Notes under the pieces: model-generated
Seen by the model: the letters and a program-made list of their open reading frames with translations, nothing else
What the model was told of the DNA's origin: nothing
Database searches by the model: none
Part shown: in pieces, positions 62,725-64,000 of the stretch
How the letters are laid out: each line of letters begins with the position of its first letter
How positions within the stretch are numbered: position 1 is the first letter of the stretch
Assembly (NCBI GenBank): GCA_003130845.1
Contig: QEXW01000061.1
Coordinates: 1-64,000, forward strand
DNA from: Anaerolineae bacterium
GTDB lineage: Bacteria; Chloroflexota; Anaerolineae; Anaerolineales; Villigracilaceae
Direction of reading: 5' to 3'
Length of the DNA: 64,000 nt
Translations under genes and position numbers: made by a program

Positions 62725-62798
62725 TGGGCGGGATAGGACTCGAACCTACGGCCTTTGCGATGTCAACGCAATGCTCTAACCAACTGAGCTACCCGCCC
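62725..62798 (-). tRNA. tRNA-Val (anticodon GAC)
   Basis: A 74-base cloverleaf. Acceptor GGGCGGG pairs with CCCGCCC, anticodon stem TTGCG/CGCAA with loop TTGACAT (anticodon GAC), T-arm GTAGG-TTCGAGT-CCTAT. CCA is not encoded. No terminator is visible between it and the thrS T-box. Confidence 0.95.
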
Positions 62799-62810
62799 AG
62801 GCGAGTAAGT

Positions 62811-62839
62811 ATTATACACAGGGCGGCGAAAAAAGGCAA
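62811..62839 (-). promoter_or_regulatory. Promoter of tRNA-Val
   Basis: On the minus strand: TTGCCT (62839-62834), 17-base spacer, TATAAT (62816-62811), 12 bases before the tRNA. It may also drive thrS. Confidence 0.75.
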
Positions 62840-62935
62840 TGTTTTTTCAAGGTGTGGGCGAAGTTGCGGAGAAAATGGCTTTGTTTGCGCTCCACTCGCC
62901 CGTGTTCCGAACATCAATCTTGTGCCAAAAATTTG

Positions 62936-62964
62936 TTGACGCAAGTCGTTGACCGTGATACAAT
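62936..62964 (+). promoter_or_regulatory. Promoter of tRNA-Lys
   Basis: TTGACG, 17-base spacer, TACAAT, 14 bases before the tRNA start. Near-consensus. Confidence 0.88.
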
Positions 62965-62978
62965 CGGCACTCGCAAAT

Positions 62979-63050
62979 GGGCGTGTAGCTCAATGGCAGA
63001 GCAGCGGCCTTTTAAGCCGTTTGTTGAGGGTTCGATCCCCTCCACGCTCA
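62979..63050 (+). tRNA. tRNA-Lys (anticodon TTT)
   Basis: A 72-base cloverleaf. Acceptor GGGCGTG pairs with CACGCTC, D-arm AGCTCAATGGCAGAGC, anticodon stem GCGGC/GCCGT with loop CTTTTAA (anticodon TTT), T-arm GAGGG-TTCGATC-CCCTC. CCA is not encoded. Confidence 0.94.
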
Positions 63051-63051
63051 C

Positions 63052-63087
63052 AAAAAAGCCTCTCCGACACGGAGGGCTTTTTTGTTT
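63052..63087. terminator. Bidirectional terminator
   Basis: AAAAAAGCC and GGCTTTTTT flank TCTCCG/CGGAGG. On the plus strand it ends tRNA-Lys; on the minus strand it lies after the beta-phosphoglucomutase gene. Confidence 0.85.
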
Positions 63088-63116
63088 CTCAGTGGCCAAG
63101 GCACTTGCTCTTTTGG

Positions 63117-63764
63117 TTAGCCAAAAGCGGACAAGAGTTGTTGCAAGCGAACCGTTTCCAGCGAGGGTAAGACAAGATGCGCTCGCCCAACCCGTTCGCG
63201 CGGGCCTAGGCCAAGGGTCCAAAACCCGCCGGCCAGGGCGGCTTCGATGCCGGCGGCGGCGTCTTCAACCACCACGCACTGCCAGGGAGGCAGCCCCAAC
63301 TGGTCGGCGGCGTGCAGGAACAGGTCGGGGGCTGGTTTTTGGCGTTCAACGCTGTTGCCATCCGAGACGGCATCGAGCAGGGGGGCAATGCCCAGGCGTT
63401 CAATCACTTCGCGGGCGTTTTTGCTGGCCGAGCCGAGCGCCGCTTTCAGCCCGGCGGCGCGAATCTCTTCGAGCAGTTCCCGCGCCCCCGGCAGGACATC
63501 CGCCGGGGAGATTTCGCGGATGAATTCCAGGTAGTAGTTGTTTTTGCGCGCCATCCACTCTTGCAGCTGCTCTTCGGTGGCGGGGTGACCTTTGAGCAGG
63601 GTCAGCAACGATTCGCGGCGCGGAATGCCGCGCAGGGCTTCGTTTTCCTGGCGGGTGAACGGAATGCCCAATTCATCGGCCAGGCGTTTCCAGCCACGGT
63701 AGTGATATTCGGCGGTATCGGTCAGGACACCGTCCAGGTCGAAGATAAATCCTTTGATATTCAT
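63117..63764 (-). CDS. pgmB: Beta-phosphoglucomutase (HAD family)
   Basis: 215 residues. Converts beta-glucose 1-phosphate to glucose 6-phosphate. The HAD nucleophile motif is FIFDLDGVLTDTAEYHYRGW; the cap region has RGIPRRESLLTLL; the later motifs are LGSASKNAREVIERLG and VVVEDAAAGIEAALAGG. The start is set at 63764 (MNIKGFIFD) because GGAG lies 7 bases upstream; the ORF also opens at 63776. Its GH65 neighbour would supply the substrate beta-glucose 1-phosphate. Confidence 0.92.
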   Translation of the reverse strand: MNIKGFIFDLDGVLTDTAEYHYRGWKRLADELGIPFTRQENEALRGIPRRESLLTLLKGHPATEEQLQEWMARKNNYYLEFIREISPADVLPGARELLEEIRAAGLKAALGSASKNAREVIERLGIAPLLDAVSDGNSVERQKPAPDLFLHAADQLGLPPWQCVVVEDAAAGIEAALAGGFWTLGLGPRERVGRAHLVLPSLETVRLQQLLSAFG

Positions 63765-63777
63765 GGGTTTCTCCATA

Positions 63778-63825
63778 CCAAAAACGGCTGCCACTTCTGC
63801 GGGCAGAGATGGCAGCCGTTTTTTA
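63778..63825 (-). terminator. Terminator between the GH65 gene and pgmB
   Basis: AAAAACGGCTGCCA pairs with TGGCAGCCGTTTTT. It lies after the GH65 stop and just before the pgmB start, so expression of pgmB may depend on partial read-through. A-rich on one side and T-rich on the other. Confidence 0.8.
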
Positions 63826-63843
63826 GCCATCGAACAGGAAGGA

Positions 63844-64000
63844 TTATGCCTCCCCGACAGTGACGAGGTGTTGTTGGCCGCGTAGGGTGAAACGGAAGGC
63901 CAGGTTTTTCCAATGCGAGGGCAGGCGCGGATGGGTTTCCCAACTTCCATCGGGGTGGATGCGCAGGCCGCCGAAGCCGAAGACGACTGCTTGCCAGATG
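63844..64000 (-). CDS. GH65 disaccharide phosphorylase, C-terminal end (partial)
   Basis: 51 residues that end at TAA (63844-63846) and continue off the right edge. IWQAVVFGFGGLRIHPDGSW, PRLPSHWKNLAFRF and RGQQHLVTVGEA match the C-terminal beta-sheet domain of GH65 enzymes. These cleave maltose, trehalose or kojibiose with phosphate and release beta-glucose 1-phosphate. The pgmB gene next door fits this strongly. Exact specificity unknown. Confidence 0.8.
   Translation of the reverse strand, partial: IWQAVVFGFGGLRIHPDGSWETHPRLPSHWKNLAFRFTLRGQQHLVTVGEA

Overview
The window looks like one contig of a fermentative, carbohydrate-using bacterium of the Chloroflexota, most likely class Anaerolineae. 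This rests on gene content rather than a marker alignment: a fused glyQS, T-box leaders on aminoacyl-tRNA synthetase genes, PTETP-type linkers and lipoproteins, 7TM/GAF signalling proteins, and a sugar-ABC locus next to GH1 and GH65 genes. I see no transposase, integrase, phage gene or CRISPR array.

Layout. 1-980 (-): start of a secreted PPC/cohesin-like protein running off the left edge. 1311-4290 (-): tRNA-Ala, then a T-box leader, then leuS. 4375-5547 (+): an L,D-transpeptidase. 5560-8748 (-): a redox/ABC cluster (peroxiredoxin-like protein, FtsX-type permease, ATPase) ending in a thioredoxin-like lipoprotein whose first redox cysteine codon is an in-frame TGA, a strong selenoprotein candidate. 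9155-12683 (+): the classical rpmH-rnpA-yidD-yidC-jag cluster, with a beta-propeller lipoprotein inserted and no dnaA beside it. 12918-16369 (+): mutS2 and a lipoprotein. 16618-22703: threonylcarbamoyl-AMP synthase, an AONS/KBL-type enzyme, GH1 beta-glucosidase, an HEWIH lipoprotein, an RNA 2'-O-methyltransferase and an 80-residue beta-glucuronidase remnant.

22904-37599 (+) is the main accessory system: a 14-gene carbohydrate locus bracketed by two paralogous SorC regulators. Between them lie a SIS-domain isomerase, a Zn-dehydrogenase, a SAF-domain dehydrogenase, a fucose/arabinose-type isomerase, a complete ribose-type ABC importer with two permeases, an FGGY kinase, a DUF4432 mutarotase-like protein and a divergent ribulose-phosphate-3-epimerase homologue. 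Together they suggest uptake, isomerisation, phosphorylation and epimerisation of an unusual sugar or sugar derivative. The substrate cannot be read from the sequence.

38178-50219 (-) is one long, tightly packed run: purine nucleoside phosphorylase, a membrane protein, a GNAT enzyme, a 7TM-GAF-HTH protein without a kinase domain, a triple-S1 protein, an FtsK/SpoIIIE translocase, a CDP-alcohol phosphatidyltransferase, lgt, an ABC ATPase, an ABC-2/SpoIIM fusion permease and an MBL-fold hydrolase. 50340-55054 (+) encodes a cyclic-di-GMP pair, an HD-GYP phosphodiesterase and a GGDEF cyclase 2 bp apart. 55049-59087 (-) holds threonine aldolase and fused glyQS; 59315-60439 (+) a 6-phosphofructokinase; 60622-62839 (-) tRNA-Val, a second T-box leader and a ThrRS lacking the TGS domain. 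The right end has tRNA-Lys, a beta-phosphoglucomutase and the C-terminus of a GH65 phosphorylase.

Family assignments come from recognised motifs. No alignments, structure predictions or database searches were run.
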